From positions 3,534,001 to 3,598,000 of the forward strand of contig NZ_JAVLVU010000001.1 in the NCBI RefSeq assembly GCF_031951985.1: a stretch of 64,000 bases of DNA, read 5' to 3'. The DNA comes from Mucilaginibacter terrae (lineage in GTDB: Bacteria; Bacteroidota; Bacteroidia; Sphingobacteriales; Sphingobacteriaceae). How positions within the stretch are numbered: the first letter of the stretch is position 1; each line of letters opens with the position of its first letter. The position numbers and the translations under genes were made by a program. Shown piece by piece: positions 1 through 7,436 of the stretch. The notes under the pieces were generated by a model. That model was not told where the DNA came from. It saw nothing but the letters and a program-made list of their open reading frames with translations, and did no database searches.

Positions 1-1104
1 TTGGGCTTGTGCCCGCTGCAATTTGCCTTGTGCTGCTTTAACGGCATCTTTGCCCGAATTATTGAGCGTGTTGTTCAGTTCTTCGGCAGCGGCTTTGCGT
101 TGTATAAATGCTTCGGCATATTGTTTTTCTAACGCATTATATTGTGCAGCATACGGGCTTTTCTTTACCTGCTCTACCTCGTTCCGGTTAAAAAACATAG
201 GCGGCTGGTTAAACTGGTAAAAGGCAAATACCAGCACCCCAATTAACAAAATAAGGAACTGCATGGGTATTTTGATGAGCCCATTCATCAACAAACCTAT
301 GCGGCTTTGCCCCACTGAGCTACCGGTTAGGTAACGGCCAACCTGGCTTTGATCGGTACCAAAGTACGAAAGTTGTAAAAAGAAACCGCCTATTACCCCA
401 CTCCAAACATTGTACTGGTTTTTAGGGTCGAAGTGCCAGTCGATCACATTTACGCGGCCAAGCTTGCCGGCTATTTGCAGCGAGTTTTTAAAATTAACAT
501 CATCGGGCAGCATCATTACCACCAGTACCCCGGCCAAAAACATACCGGCAAATATAATGCTCATTTGCAGCAGTTGGGTGTATGATACGGCCTTGGTTCC
601 GCCCCAAACGGTATATACAATAACCAGTGTGCCTATAAAGAGCGTGGTGTATACCACATTAATTTGCAAGATAACCGACAGGATGATGGACGGCGCGTAA
701 ATGGTTATACCCGTTGATAGCCCGCGTTGAATTAAGAACAGCCCCGCCGTTAAAGCCCGTGTTTTAAGGTCGAACCGTTGCTCGAGGTACTCGTATGCCG
801 TGTAAACACGTAGTTTGTGAAATATGGGTACAAAGGTTACGCACAGCACGATCATGGCCAGCGGCAGGCCAAAGTAAAACTGTACAAAGCGCATACCATC
901 GGAGTAGGCCAGTCCGGGAGCCGAGAGAAAGGTTATAGCACTGGCCTGCGTAGCCATTACCGATAGGCCAATGTGGTACCATGATAACGAGCGGCCACCA
1001 ACAAGGTATTGATCAAGATCTTTACTGCCCCGGCTTTTATAAATGCCGTAAGCAATAATGGCCAGCAAGGTTGTGGCTAATACGATCCAATCAATAAGGC
1101 TCAT
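1..1104 (-). CDS. Sodium:solute symporter (SSS family), 5' part, runs off the window
   Basis: The 368 visible codons begin at an ATG at 1104 (MSLIDWIVLATTLLAI) and stay open to the window edge, so the C-terminus is missing. Many hydrophobic helices are visible. An early GGRSLSWYHIGLSVMATQ stretch and the later YTVWGGTKAVSYTQLLQ and SYFGTDQSQVGRYL stretches are typical of SSS Na+/solute symporters. Near residues 310-368 there is a long charged, Ala/Gln-rich helical stretch, as in Bacteroidota members with a large loop. The substrate cannot be told; sugar, sialic acid or amino acid are all possible. The start codon overlaps the stop of a 41-codon gene (ATGA), and a 61-codon gene lies upstream of that, so translation is probably coupled. 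Confidence 0.88.
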   Translation of the reverse strand, partial: MSLIDWIVLATTLLAIIAYGIYKSRGSKDLDQYLVGGRSLSWYHIGLSVMATQASAITFLSAPGLAYSDGMRFVQFYFGLPLAMIVLCVTFVPIFHKLRVYTAYEYLEQRFDLKTRALTAGLFLIQRGLSTGITIYAPSIILSVILQINVVYTTLFIGTLVIVYTVWGGTKAVSYTQLLQMSIIFAGMFLAGVLVVMMLPDDVNFKNSLQIAGKLGRVNVIDWHFDPKNQYNVWSGVIGGFFLQLSYFGTDQSQVGRYLTGSSVGQSRIGLLMNGLIKIPMQFLILLIGVLVFAFYQFNQPPMFFNRNEVEQVKKSPYAAQYNALEKQYAEAFIQRKAAAEELNNTLNNSGKDAVKAAQGKLQRAQAQ

Positions 1105-1226
1105 GAGAAATTAATGGTGATGAGCCAAAATACAAAAACTAAAAAAACCAGCCATACGATAACAATACCGTAAAACTGGTTCCAGTTTTTTATAAACGAA
1201 GGCAGTTCTTGCCTTTGCTTGTGCAT
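1101..1226 (-). CDS. Small single-TM protein (41 aa) coupled to the SSS symporter
   Basis: A 41-codon reading frame starts at ATG 1226 with MHKQRQELPSFIKNWNQF, followed by a hydrophobic segment rich in Val, Ile, Leu, Phe and Trp that would span the membrane once, and ends NFS. Its ATG overlaps the stop of the upstream 61-aa gene (TAATG) and its own stop overlaps the symporter start (ATGA). The double overlap is the main evidence that this is a gene. Small membrane subunits encoded directly upstream of SSS transporters are known (DUF485 with ActP, YhdT with PanF, DUF4212 with SSS). I do not recognise homology to those, so an accessory role is inference. Confidence 0.6.
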   Translation of the reverse strand: MHKQRQELPSFIKNWNQFYGIVIVWLVFLVFVFWLITINFS

Positions 1227-1411
1227 TACACGTCGTGACGGCCTCTTACCAAAAACTTGATAAATACGGCAGCGCTTAATAAGCCCAACACACCACCAAT
1301 GGGGATGTAAATAGCGCCTCTATTAACGATCAAACCAACAAATAAGCCGGCCAAAAGGGCTACAATGTAATAGTACTGATCGTATGATTTATCTTCTTTA
1401 TGGTGTGACAT
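1226..1411 (-). CDS. Small two-TM membrane protein, first gene of the symporter operon
   Basis: The 61-aa product begins with a charged, Tyr-rich segment (MSHHKEDKSYDQYYY) followed by two hydrophobic helices separated by NRGAIYIPIGG, and ends in the basic tail VRGRHDV. It is probably an inner-membrane protein with two spans and both ends on the same side. A well-formed promoter lies 26-55 bases upstream. Its TAA overlaps the ATG of the 41-aa gene. I do not recognise the family; the neighbour context suggests an accessory or assembly role for the downstream symporter. Confidence 0.65.
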   Translation of the reverse strand: MSHHKEDKSYDQYYYIVALLAGLFVGLIVNRGAIYIPIGGVLGLLSAAVFIKFLVRGRHDV

Positions 1412-1436
1412 AGCAATATTTAATTTCTTGTTGCTG

Positions 1437-1466
1437 CAAAAGTAGCTGATTTGCTTAGCTATGCAA
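1437..1466 (-). promoter_or_regulatory. Bacteroidota-type promoter of the small-protein/symporter operon
   Basis: Read on the minus strand, TACTTTTG (1444-1437) matches the -7 consensus TAnnTTTG. TTG (1466-1464) lies 19 bases upstream, matching the -33 element. The first ATG follows 25 bases downstream at 1411. Confidence 0.65.
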
Positions 1467-1563
1467 AAAATTCTTTAGTTTAGTTCCATATTCTGTACAT
1501 TAAATACCATGCAGCATCATGTTTACACAGTAGTTGCGTTAATTTCTCTAAAACTTATCTTCA

Positions 1564-2271
1564 ATGAAAACAGTCTCTAATTTCTTTAATAGTTATTACC
1601 TTCTTGCTTGTTTAAGCATTACCATTATCGGCTGTAGCAAAAGCGATGAACAACAAGATGAGCCCAAAGTGACACTAGAGACAGGTACTTCGAGTATATT
1701 TTTACTGCAAAATTTCGAGGCCAAGACTTCAGATACATCTTCAAAAATTAACTATACCTATGATTTTGGTGATGGAACTGTTTTAAGTACAGCAGGCATA
1801 ACGGTGCACAAATATCAAACACCCGGTATGTTTACCATAACACTGAAAAATGGGAACAAAACCATTGATAGCAAAAAAATGAACGTGCGTGATATTCATT
1901 TCTCGATACAAGTACAAAGTCACCTGAGTTTTGATATAACTGATGCACGGGTTGCAGTTTTAGATTTCAGTAATCGCACAAACACTCAAGAAATATTCAA
2001 TAAAACGTTGGGGACTATTAAGGCTGTATCTCTAACAGATTCAGTATTTATAAAATTGCCAAACTGGGCATATCAACCAGTACGTACTACTGTCAAAGGA
2101 AGGATCAGGAGGGTATCTTCTCCAGGTTATGTTGACTTCCAAATGGAACTACGCGAAAACGATTATACTAATTATAATGCAATATTAATCCTACCCAGTA
2201 CATATGCATACTTCATAAACGAACTTGGCGGACGAGATTACTTAACATTTAGCGATGCTGCTAAAAGGTAA
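1564..2271 (+). CDS. PKD-domain lipoprotein
   Basis: The 235-aa product has an N-terminal hydrophobic signal and a lipobox (SITIIGC, Cys24) followed by SKSDE, so it is probably a lipoprotein. Residues about 35-110 resemble a PKD domain, with the typical YDFGDGT motif near residue 66 and a VHKYQTPGMFTITL strand pair. The C-terminal 120 residues are predicted beta-rich and not recognised. PKD modules usually serve as extracellular spacers or binding domains. The gene stands alone, with an AT-rich composition compared with its neighbours. Confidence 0.75.
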   Translation: MKTVSNFFNSYYLLACLSITIIGCSKSDEQQDEPKVTLETGTSSIFLLQNFEAKTSDTSSKINYTYDFGDGTVLSTAGITVHKYQTPGMFTITLKNGNKTIDSKKMNVRDIHFSIQVQSHLSFDITDARVAVLDFSNRTNTQEIFNKTLGTIKAVSLTDSVFIKLPNWAYQPVRTTVKGRIRRVSSPGYVDFQMELRENDYTNYNAILILPSTYAYFINELGGRDYLTFSDAAKR

Positions 2272-2372
2272 TCTAATACTATAATCGTCTTGTAAACGTA
2301 TACTTGTGTTGATCAGTATCACAACTTCTTGGCTTCAATTAAATAAAACACGCATACTATAAAAGAACACAT

Positions 2373-2380
2373 TACATTTG
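2373..2380 (+). promoter_or_regulatory. -7 promoter box upstream of the NTF2-like gene
   Basis: TACATTTG matches TAnnTTTG about 64 bases before the ATG at 2444. No clear -33 TTG is seen. Confidence 0.4.
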
Positions 2381-2443
2381 CAGACATCACTTTATATAAC
2401 TGTATAAACAATCCTGAAAACATAATTACAGATTATTAACCTA

Positions 2444-2905
2444 ATGAAAAATTTAAAGCTGGCCGTAGTTGCCTTCATGGTGCTCATGGGCACTACCTCA
2501 ACACTAAAAGCACAAAAGCAACCTAAAGTTAATGCAAAAAAACAGGTGGAAGCCACGGTAGAAACCCTGCGCAAACTTATGCTCGACCCGGATAGTGCCA
2601 AACTGTCGGCCATGGCATCAGATAAATTAACCTTTGGTCATTCGGGCGGTAAAATTCAGAATAAACAGGAGTTTTTAAGTTCATTCCTCACCGGAGAAAC
2701 CGATTTTACCAGCCTCGAGTTTACTGAACAAACCGTAACCGTATCAGGCAACACCGCTATTGTGCGTCATACATTAACTGGTGCCACGGCCGATAAAGGC
2801 AAAGCACCCGGTAGTGTTAAGCTTTGGATCATCCTGGTGTTTCAAAAGGTAAAAGACGAGTGGGTTTTATTGGCCCGCCAGGCGGTTAAACCCCCGGTAG
2901 CATAA
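2444..2905 (+). CDS. Secreted nuclear-transport-factor-2-like (DUF4440/SnoaL-type) protein
   Basis: The product is 153 aa with a signal peptide (MKNLKLAVVAFMVLMG, cleavage after LKA). The mature part has the cone-fold pattern of NTF2/DUF4440 proteins: a first helix with PDSAKLSAMASDKLTFGHSGG, a middle KQEFLSSFLTGE segment, a strand containing GNTAIVRHTL, and a final VKLWIILVFQKVKDEWVLLA strand pair. Such proteins are often stand-alone ligand-binding or uncharacterised enzymes. kduD begins 35 bases downstream on the same strand, so co-transcription with the uronate genes is possible. Enzymatic activity is not inferable. Confidence 0.75.
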   Translation: MKNLKLAVVAFMVLMGTTSTLKAQKQPKVNAKKQVEATVETLRKLMLDPDSAKLSAMASDKLTFGHSGGKIQNKQEFLSSFLTGETDFTSLEFTEQTVTVSGNTAIVRHTLTGATADKGKAPGSVKLWIILVFQKVKDEWVLLARQAVKPPVA

Positions 2906-2940
2906 TTTTCAACTACACATATCATCACACATAACAGATA

Positions 2941-3714
2941 ATGAGCGATTTATTAAACTTATTTGATCTTACAGGTAAAACTGCGCTGATAACCGGCGGT
3001 AATAAAGGTATTGGTAAAGGCATGGCTATTGGTTTGGCCGAAGCCGGTGCCGACATCATCGTGGTATCGGGCTCGATAGCTTTAGAGGGCAGCGATGTGG
3101 AGAAAGAAGTAACCGCATTAGGCCGTAAGTTTAAAGCTTACCAGGCTAACTTAGGCAGCCGCGAAGGCCTGTACGATTTTGTAAATAAATTACTGGCCGA
3201 AAACCCACGCATTGATATACTGGTAAACAACGCCGGTACCATTATGCGTAAACCCGCCGCCGAACATCCTGATGAGTATTGGGATAGCGTATTATCGTTA
3301 AACCTTGATGCTCCGTTCATATTAGCGCGCGAAATTGGTAAGCACATGATTGAGCAGGGAAGCGGTCGTATCATCTTCACTTGTTCGTTATTAAGCTTCC
3401 AGGGTGGTATTAATGTACCTGGTTATGCAGCCAGCAAAGGCGCCTTAGCCAGCTTAGTTAAAGCTTTGGCTAACGAATGGACCTCAAAGGGCATTACTGT
3501 TAACGGTATTGCACCTGGTTACATTGCAACCGACAATACCGAAGCTTTACGCAACGACCCCGACCGCAGCAAAAGCATACTCGACCGTATACCGGCAGGC
3601 CGTTGGGGCGAACCGCAAGATTTTAAAGGCCCGGCTGTATTTTTAGCCTCAAAGGCCGGCGATTATGTAACCGGCCACCTGCTTACGGTAGATGGCGGCT
3701 GGATGGGAAGATAG
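2941..3714 (+). CDS. kduD: 2-dehydro-3-deoxy-D-gluconate 5-dehydrogenase (KduD, SDR family)
   Basis: The 257-aa classical short-chain dehydrogenase carries the cofactor motif TGGNKGIG at 18-25, NNAG at 96-99, and the catalytic residues Ser149, Tyr162 and Lys166 (YAASK). The N-terminus (LFDLTGKTALITGG) and the C-terminus (HLLTVDGGWMGR) match KduD. The enzyme interconverts 2,5-diketo-3-deoxygluconate and 2-keto-3-deoxygluconate after pectin or other uronate breakdown. kduI follows 240 bases downstream, which is the usual partner and strongly supports the call. The intervening stretch holds a palindromic repeat, so the two may not share one transcript fully. Confidence 0.92.
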   Translation: MSDLLNLFDLTGKTALITGGNKGIGKGMAIGLAEAGADIIVVSGSIALEGSDVEKEVTALGRKFKAYQANLGSREGLYDFVNKLLAENPRIDILVNNAGTIMRKPAAEHPDEYWDSVLSLNLDAPFILAREIGKHMIEQGSGRIIFTCSLLSFQGGINVPGYAASKGALASLVKALANEWTSKGITVNGIAPGYIATDNTEALRNDPDRSKSILDRIPAGRWGEPQDFKGPAVFLASKAGDYVTGHLLTVDGGWMGR

Positions 3715-3817
3715 GCTGCAGAGGCAAGAGGTTAGAACCAAGAATCAAGAGTACAGAGTCGGGACTTTTTTGATTAGCAGCTTTACTGCTTTAACGCAAC
3801 TCAACCACTCACCCGAC

Positions 3818-3906
3818 CTGTCATTTCGAACGATAGAGAGAAATCTTTTCGAATTGAAAAGCTAATCCGCTTCGAAAAGATTTCTCGTTCCTCGAAATGG
3901 CAACAG
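3818..3906. repeat. Intergenic palindromic repeat, family A (TCATTTCGA type)
   Basis: This is an imperfect inverted repeat with arms starting CTGTCATTTCGA and ending CTCGAAATGGCAACAG. The inner arms are AGAGAAATCTTTTCGAA and TTCGAAAAGATTTCTC. Related copies lie at 4810-4893, 5099-5124 and, more distantly, 50369-50441. It resembles REP/BIME-like elements. Confidence 0.75.
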
Positions 3907-3954
3907 ATATTTTTCAGTCTCACAACTGACAACACAAAACAGACAACTAACAAC

Positions 3955-4785
3955 ATGGAAATAAGATTTGAACATAGCAAGAAAGAAGTAAGCCGCATGA
4001 CCACCGAAGAACTACGCGAGGCGTTTTTGGTGGAGAATTTGATGCAGGCCGATAAGCTGACCACTGTTTACTCGCATTATGACCGTACCATTGTGGGCGG
4101 TGTAAAGCCCGTAAATGCCGAAGTTACTTTAGATAACCACCCCGAGCTGCGTGCCGAATACTTTTTGGAGCGCAGAGAAATTGGTATCATTAACGTTGGT
4201 GGCAGCGGTGTTGTAGTGGCCGATGGCGTTACTTATAATGTAGAAAAAATGAGTTGTGTTTACTTAGGTAAAGGCACTAAAGATGTAAGCTTTAAAAGCG
4301 TTGACCCAGCAAACTCTGCAGTATATTACCTGCTATCGAACCCGGCACATGCCAACTACCCTAACCGCTTAATGACTAAGGAAGAAGCCGCTCCGGTTCA
4401 ACTGGGCGACATTACTACGTCAAACAAGCGTACCATTTACAAATACATTCACCTGGAAGGCATTCGTAGCTGCCAGTTGGTAATGGGCTTAACCGTGCTT
4501 GAAACCGGTAGTGTATGGAACTCGATTCCGCCGCATACGCATACTCGCCGTACCGAGGTGTATTTTTACTTTGATTTACCTGAAAACCAGCGCTTGTTCC
4601 ATTTTATGGGCGAACCACAAGCCACTAAAAGCATTGTGCTACAAAACCATGATGCGGCAATCTCGCCACCATGGAGCGTACACTTTGGTTGTGGAACCAG
4701 CAACTACGCTTTCATATGGGGCATGGCCGGCGAAAACCAGGTTTATACCGATATGGACCCGTTAGCTGTGGTTGATATAAAGTAA
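3955..4785 (+). CDS. kduI: 5-dehydro-4-deoxy-D-glucuronate isomerase (KduI)
   Basis: The 276-aa protein spans the whole length of the family. It isomerises 5-keto-4-deoxyuronate, released from pectin or glycosaminoglycan lyase products, to 2,5-diketo-3-deoxygluconate, the substrate of KduD. The zinc ligands expected from E. coli KduI are visible: His194 and His196 (PPHTHTRRTE), Glu201, and His243 (PPWSVHFG). The start at 3955 follows a short tract of ACAACTGACAAC-type low-complexity sequence. The gene lies downstream of kduD in the same orientation. Cytoplasmic; no signal peptide. Confidence 0.94.
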   Translation: MEIRFEHSKKEVSRMTTEELREAFLVENLMQADKLTTVYSHYDRTIVGGVKPVNAEVTLDNHPELRAEYFLERREIGIINVGGSGVVVADGVTYNVEKMSCVYLGKGTKDVSFKSVDPANSAVYYLLSNPAHANYPNRLMTKEEAAPVQLGDITTSNKRTIYKYIHLEGIRSCQLVMGLTVLETGSVWNSIPPHTHTRRTEVYFYFDLPENQRLFHFMGEPQATKSIVLQNHDAAISPPWSVHFGCGTSNYAFIWGMAGENQVYTDMDPLAVVDIK

Positions 4786-4809
4786 TTCTCACCATAATAT
4801 TTCTCAAAA

Positions 4810-4893
4810 TGTCGTTTCGACGTTAGGTGAAATCTCTTCAAAGCGATAAGCTAATGCCTTCGAAAAGATTTCTCGTTAGCACTCGAAATGACA
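4810..4893. repeat. Palindromic repeat, family A, second copy
   Basis: Arms TGTCGTTTCGA and ACTCGAAATGACA flank inner arms GTGAAATCTCTTC and CTTCGAAAAGATTTCTCG. It lies directly downstream of kduI. Confidence 0.65.
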
Positions 4894-5124
4894 TTTTTTG
4901 TTTAAAGCCCTCCCTCCCAGGGATGGTTGGGCTTTAAACCCTTCTTGCGCTCGTTTTAACGAGTGCTTAAAATGGGTTTGCGTCTGCGACGCATTTAAAA
5001 CTTGAGGCTGTTAAAATGAGGGTTTTGTTCCTAAGATGGCCAGGCGTTATAAACGCCAACCCATGCTAAGCACTCGTCGAAGACGAGCGCAAGTGAAGTA
5101 GCACTCGAAATGACATTTTTTGTT
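4877..5124. repeat. Nested repeat array with exact 26-bp direct repeats
   Basis: The sequence beginning TAGCACTCGAAATGACA is present identically at 4877-4902 and 5099-5124, 222 bp apart. Between them are several hairpins: TTTAAAGCCC with GGGCTTTAAA (about 4901-4938), TTGCGTCTGCGACGCA, GGCGTTATAAACGCC, and a long inverted pair CTTGCGCTCG (about 4944) with CGAGCGCAAG (about 5083). No open gene is seen. The layout suggests one palindromic element inserted in or next to another. Confidence 0.65.
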
Positions 5125-5142
5125 AAAGTGCTTCCGCGTTCT

Positions 5143-5709
5143 CTAAATCTCCTCAGCAATAAACACAAAGGGAGCTTCAAACTTCAAGCTGAAAAAGCCA
5201 TCAGTAACGGTTTGAAAACTTTGCGGTCCGGCAGGCTCCAATCCTGTAGCTTCAATGGGGCAACTACTCATAATGGCAATGCTTTCGCCCGCAGGTTTCC
5301 ATTTGCTGTAACCCGATGTTACGGTGTATATTTTTTGGCGGTTATGAAAAATAACCAGATTGATTTTCGGAGCATATTGTTCGTAGAGGGACAGCTCGGG
5401 TTCATCGGTCACAACGTTTACGGCGGGGTAGCCATTCACGGTTAAAAACTCGAGGGCTTTTTCGGTAATGCCTTGTCCGGCCGGGTCAATCAGTCTTATG
5501 TCTGACTGTAAGCCCAGTTCATTATCATCGGCCACCATGTAATCAACCTTTATACCATAGGCCACAAGTTGCTCGGTTACGGGAAGGGTGGCAATTACGG
5601 TAGGACTCCATTCCAGCAGTTGTCCCAGTTCATCGTCGGTAAAGTTGTTTAGGCCCAATACCAGCAGGGCGGGTTCCTGTTTTTCGCGAACGATGTGGTG
5701 AGATGACAT
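5143..5709 (-). CDS. Thiamine pyrophosphokinase-like protein, apparently lacking catalytic motifs
   Basis: The 188-aa product begins MSSHHIVREKQEPALLVLG, which I recall as the conserved start of Bacteroidota proteins annotated as thiamine pyrophosphokinase. The order GQLLEWSPTVI, KVDYMVADDNE, YPAVNVV and a C-terminal beta domain (ESIAIMSSC, ATGLEPAG, TDGFFSLKF) fits that fold. True enzymes carry a GDFDS-like acidic motif and a TD-containing motif for ATP/Mg binding. Here those positions read ADDNE and TDEPELS, so activity is doubtful. It may be a non-catalytic paralogue. It stands alone, next to a repeat array, away from the thiamine operon at 22.7-27.3 kb. Confidence 0.5.
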   Translation of the reverse strand: MSSHHIVREKQEPALLVLGLNNFTDDELGQLLEWSPTVIATLPVTEQLVAYGIKVDYMVADDNELGLQSDIRLIDPAGQGITEKALEFLTVNGYPAVNVVTDEPELSLYEQYAPKINLVIFHNRQKIYTVTSGYSKWKPAGESIAIMSSCPIEATGLEPAGPQSFQTVTDGFFSLKFEAPFVFIAEEI

Positions 5710-5734
5710 ATTTTAGTAACTGAACGCCAAAGCT

Positions 5735-5742
5735 TATGTTTG
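5735..5742 (+). promoter_or_regulatory. -7 promoter box that decides the start of the next gene
   Basis: TATGTTTG matches TAnnTTTG. The ATG at 5736 lies inside the box, so it is unlikely to be the translation start. The next in-frame ATG at 5772 gives a leader of about 25 bases. Confidence 0.5.
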
Positions 5743-5771
5743 CACCTTTAACTGGTACAGGCAAATATAAA

Positions 5772-6620
5772 ATGAAAAACGCGTATACTCAACCCTCAAA
5801 CGTAGCCCTGCTGGTTCACACGTGTGATCGCTACCAGTTTTTGTACGAGGGGTTCGGTTATTTCTTTAATAAATACTGGGACTTTGATACAAACTGCCAG
5901 TTATACTTTGCTACCGAAGACCTTAAGATTGAGATACCCAACTTTACCAACATACGATCGGGCACAGGCGAATGGGCCGATAGGTTGCGCTACCTGTTAA
6001 AAGAGGTAATTACCGAAAAGTATGTTATCTACTTTCAGGAAGATATGTGGCTGAATAAGCCTGTAAGTGCCAATTTTTTCAATCAGCTATTTGCAATGGT
6101 TAACCAGCGCGGATTAAAACAGGTGAAACTTACCAGCGCCGGTATATATCAAACCCATAACACCAGTACATTTATCGAAGGTTTTAACCTGGCACTGTTA
6201 AATAACCAGGCATCGGGCTACCTCATGTCTCACCAGGTTACGCTGTGGGACAGGGAGTTTTTGGTCGCCCAACTGCACAAAGGCGAGCACCCTTGGCGTA
6301 ACGAGCGCAAAGGCACCAAACGCCTCAAAAAGCTCAACCCCGAAATTTACCAGATCGATTACTTTGCCGAGAATGGTCAGCCAGCCATTAATATCAATCA
6401 ACCTGAAGCAAAACCAAGCGAATATAATACCGTATCGGCAAATAGCATGTTGCAGGCTAATACTTTGCCTTACATCGATGAGTTGAAGCAGGGCGGTTCA
6501 AAAGAACAAGCTTATGCACAGAAACTCCTGAATCACTATCAAAACCAGCTTACGCACGATGGAAAACCCAAGCCGCGGAAAGAGGATATTTTTAAGAAGA
6601 TGAAAAATTGGTTTAAGTAA
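5772..6620 (+). CDS. Putative glycosyltransferase-like (GT-A fold) protein
   Basis: The 282-aa product begins MKNAYTQPSNVALLVHTCDRY, a beta-strand opening typical of nucleotide-sugar enzymes, and continues with YFQEDMWL near residue 100, which could stand for the metal-binding acidic motif. It has no signal peptide or membrane helix. The C-terminus is basic (KPRKEDIFKKMKNWFK), suggesting peripheral membrane contact. Family assignment is tentative: the pattern looks like capsule or LPS glycosyltransferases of Bacteroidota. An upstream in-frame ATG at 5736 would add 12 residues but overlaps a promoter box. It stands alone between minus-strand genes. Confidence 0.5.
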   Translation: MKNAYTQPSNVALLVHTCDRYQFLYEGFGYFFNKYWDFDTNCQLYFATEDLKIEIPNFTNIRSGTGEWADRLRYLLKEVITEKYVIYFQEDMWLNKPVSANFFNQLFAMVNQRGLKQVKLTSAGIYQTHNTSTFIEGFNLALLNNQASGYLMSHQVTLWDREFLVAQLHKGEHPWRNERKGTKRLKKLNPEIYQIDYFAENGQPAININQPEAKPSEYNTVSANSMLQANTLPYIDELKQGGSKEQAYAQKLLNHYQNQLTHDGKPKPRKEDIFKKMKNWFK

Positions 6621-6651
6621 ATAACCACTCTTTTCTATATACTTTATCCGG

Positions 6652-7269
6652 CTACACGATGCGCTGCATAGTAAAATGCAACACAACCTTTAGTGCATTA
6701 TCCGTTTTGATAAGTCCGCCGAAACGCTTGGGAGGGATGATGCCAAAATCAGAAAAATTAAGCATCGGTGCGCAACTAACCTGCATAACGTGATCGGCTT
6801 TTTTCCTGAACTGACAATCAACAACCATCCTTTTTACCGCACCGCGCAAATGAATGCTCACTACACTTTTTATTAATTCGTTCTCCATTTCCTCGTTTGG
6901 CAGCTTATCAAGTTCCTCCATTTCTATGGTGATCTGCGGATAGGTTTTGCTATCTAAAGTGGCTTTAAAATCATGGGCCATTAATGAGGGATGCACTTTA
7001 AATTGCGCTACATCAAAATGCAAAATACCATTTACCCCAACAGTTGTGTGGGAAATATTATGGGGTTGAAAAGTGAGTGTATCTTTGGCTGCATAGCCGT
7101 TTATCTGGCAATCAAACGCACCTACGTTCGTTTTTCCCTCTATTGTACAATCGGTATCATTAAGTATGATCCATTTTTCCTTCTGCTCACTAACGTCTTC
7201 GCGCTGGCTTACGGGTGCCGCCAAAATAAAGCAGCATAACACCAGTAAGTACTTAAATAATGTTGCCAT
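6652..7269 (-). CDS. YceI-like domain protein, secreted
   Basis: The 205-aa protein has a signal peptide (MATLFKYLLVLCCFILAAPVS). The mature part follows the YceI lipocalin-like pattern: CTIEGKTNVGAFDCQING early, FDVAQFKVHPSLMAHDF in the middle, YPQITIEMEELDKLP, then VSIHLRGAVKRM. YceI proteins bind isoprenoid or other hydrophobic ligands in a beta barrel in the periplasm. The acidic and basic insert residues vary from the family but the strand order is intact. It lies convergent to the glycosyltransferase-like gene with a 31-base gap. Confidence 0.75.
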   Translation of the reverse strand: MATLFKYLLVLCCFILAAPVSQREDVSEQKEKWIILNDTDCTIEGKTNVGAFDCQINGYAAKDTLTFQPHNISHTTVGVNGILHFDVAQFKVHPSLMAHDFKATLDSKTYPQITIEMEELDKLPNEEMENELIKSVVSIHLRGAVKRMVVDCQFRKKADHVMQVSCAPMLNFSDFGIIPPKRFGGLIKTDNALKVVLHFTMQRIV

Positions 7270-7424
7270 TGCACATTCAATAATTAAGGTTTATATACCC
7301 TTTATCAATACAACGGATACAGGCCTATTTAAGTTGCCTGATGTATATTAAAATGATGCATAGTTCGTTAATTCATCTCGAAATCCGAAATCGAACATCC
7401 GAAACCCGAAATCAAAAAATCACG

Positions 7425-7432
7425 TACCTTTA
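7425..7432 (+). promoter_or_regulatory. -7-like box directly before the MBL hydrolase ATG
   Basis: TACCTTTA (one mismatch to TAnnTTTG) ends exactly 4 bases before the ATG at 7437, suggesting a leaderless transcript and choosing this ATG over upstream in-frame starts. Confidence 0.4.
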
Positions 7433-7436
7433 CCGC

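Noticed and set aside
4786..5142. CRISPR array or tRNA in the repeat-rich gap
   Set aside because: The repeats are inverted and unevenly spaced with only two direct copies, and no cloverleaf could be drawn.
5110..5445. 111-codon plus-strand frame opposite the kinase-like gene
   Set aside because: It begins inside a repeat copy and has no coding-like pattern; the minus-strand gene has a recognisable family start.
7341..7436. 32-residue N-terminal extension of the MBL hydrolase
   Set aside because: It translates a low-complexity CCGAAATC tract, and a -7-like box directly precedes the ATG at 7437.
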